Source: Proteiniphilum sp. (GTDB taxonomy: Bacteria; Bacteroidota; Bacteroidia; Bacteroidales; Dysgonomonadaceae). From it: 7,225 bases of DNA. The DNA is taken from assembly GCA_016649795.1 (NCBI GenBank), contig JAENWZ010000110.1:1-7225 (forward strand). Reading direction: 5' to 3'. The translations under genes and the position numbers were made by a program. The notes below the pieces were generated by a model. That model had not been told where the DNA came from, made no database searches, and worked only from the letters and a program-made list of their open reading frames with translations. Positions 6,385 to 7,225 of this stretch are shown here, in pieces. Positions within the stretch are counted from its first letter, which is position 1; each line of letters begins with the position of its first letter.

Positions 6385-7225
6385 TTAATTTTTGATATTT
6401 ACCATTTTGATGTTCAGCAGAAAAGCGATCTTTTCGATCGCATGGGACACGTGACCGGTGCCGATGGCACAGTGGTGGGAGGGACCATGTTTACTCCATC
6501 TGTTGATGAACTCCCGGATATCTCCGGGGAAACGATAACGGCTGTTTGTGTTTCCTATTTGTAAGACCTGACCCGGTACAGATTCACCCTCAGCAACCAG
6601 CAGAAATACCTCATTATTGTTCTCCACTACAGAGAGAATAGTGACGGGACCCTTCTTCACAGACATCTGTATCGACAACCCGTTTCCGGGCTTTCCATGA
6701 TATACGGGCAGGGGAACCAGTCTTACCGGCCCGTCTGCTATGTGAAAATGAGCCGGTCCGTCGTGCCCGAGAAATATAATATTCTCTTTAAAATCCATCA
6801 GATAAAACTCGGAAAAGGAACCACCCGCACCGAGTTCACTGAGAATCTTCATGGCATGTGCATTTTTGATCTCGTACTCACCGGCAACAGGGATGTTTTT
6901 CCCCGTTAACAACGTATTCCCGGCGATGAGTGAGGTGGCGATGTTCTCATAATCGTTACCCGGCTGACCTTCGTAATAGTAAGCCAGCGATTTTAAGTGA
7001 TGTGTCTCAACAAGTTGATCCAGTGCAACGGAGGTGGTAGCCGCACTTTCAATCTCAGTTTGACTGCAGGAGGAGTCAACTTCGAAAAGATGATGGAATT
7101 CATCTACTTTTTGTTTGATCTCTTGTGCCGAAACAAGATCACGGATTCTTTTCAACTCACACATCTCGATGATGTCGAAGTGGGTACCGAAAGTGGTGCT
7201 TTGCCGGGTCAGATCGGTGTATACA
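6385..7225 (-). CDS. L-arabinose/L-fucose-isomerase-like protein, C-terminal part (gene starts past the right edge)
   Basis: The frame is open from the stop at 6385 to the window edge. The first ATG in view (7164) is preceded by 20 more in-frame codons without a stop, ending in GTHFDIIE, so that ATG is very probably internal. Cytoplasmic isomerases of this family interconvert aldoses and ketoses with a divalent metal. Counting from the Met at 7164, the visible conserved blocks are GEYEIKNAHAM (95-105), GAGGSFSEFY (112-121), LGHDGPAHF (132-140), PVYHGKPGNGLS (153-164), VAEGESVPG (190-198), IGNTNSR (203-209) and GPSHH (227-231). Likely metal ligands are E96 or E98, E119, H134 and one of H230/H231, by comparison with the Glu, Glu, His, His set of AraA. 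No signal peptide can be assessed. The gene ends 5 bp before the rhamnosidase-like lipoprotein, linking hydrolysis outside the cytoplasm with sugar isomerisation inside it. Whether the substrate is arabinose, fucose or another sugar cannot be decided. Confidence 0.87.
   Translation of the reverse strand, partial: VYTDLTRQSTTFGTHFDIIEMCELKRIRDLVSAQEIKQKVDEFHHLFEVDSSCSQTEIESAATTSVALDQLVETHHLKSLAYYYEGQPGNDYENIATSLIAGNTLLTGKNIPVAGEYEIKNAHAMKILSELGAGGSFSEFYLMDFKENIIFLGHDGPAHFHIADGPVRLVPLPVYHGKPGNGLSIQMSVKKGPVTILSVVENNNEVFLLVAEGESVPGQVLQIGNTNSRYRFPGDIREFINRWSKHGPSHHCAIGTGHVSHAIEKIAFLLNIKMVNIKN

Noticed and set aside
6226..6564. A 112-codon plus-strand open frame across the isomerase/rhamnosidase junction
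   Set aside because: It overlaps two well-supported minus-strand genes and encodes no recognisable protein, so it is a chance frame.

Overview
This window is a block of five co-directional genes, all on the minus strand, so transcription runs from position 7225 toward 1. It looks like part of a carbohydrate-utilisation locus of a Bacteroidota bacterium. The reasons are two glycosidase-like lipoproteins with a Bacteroidota style of signal peptide, A-rich sequence rather than strong Shine-Dalgarno sites before most starts, a Tat-exported Gfo/Idh/MocA oxidoreductase, and a candidate TAnnTTTG-type promoter element. The genus cannot be fixed from this sequence. Both outermost genes run off the window.

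In order of transcription: (1) 7225-6385, the C-terminal part of an L-arabinose/L-fucose-isomerase-like enzyme, whose N-terminus lies beyond the right edge. (2) 6379-3899, a complete lipoprotein of the GH78 alpha-L-rhamnosidase superfamily, starting 5 bp after the isomerase stop. (3) 3792-2581, a Gfo/Idh/MocA-family oxidoreductase with a twin-arginine signal and an altered EKP motif, preceded by a 106-bp AT-rich gap with a weak promoter candidate. (4) 2506-1277, a secreted GH99-like/WbsX-type protein with the Glu-x-x-Glu catalytic signature. (5) 1223-1, the N-terminal part of a second, more canonical GH78 alpha-L-rhamnosidase lipoprotein, whose catalytic domain lies beyond the left edge. Noncoding sequence is limited to gaps of 5, 106, 74 and about 53 bp. 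I see no RNA gene, CRISPR array, insertion sequence or convincing terminator.

The likely logic is that two surface or periplasmic rhamnosidase-type enzymes and an exported GH99-like enzyme cut a rhamnose-containing glycan. The exported Gfo/Idh/MocA protein modifies or cleaves a sugar by redox chemistry. The cytoplasmic isomerase feeds a released aldose into ketose metabolism. No SusC/SusD pair, sensor or transporter is visible, so calling it a polysaccharide utilisation locus is an inference. The most noteworthy points are the combination itself, the GH99-like enzyme and the EKP-less oxidoreductase sitting among rhamnosidases, and the AT-rich composition of the oxidoreductase gene relative to its neighbours.
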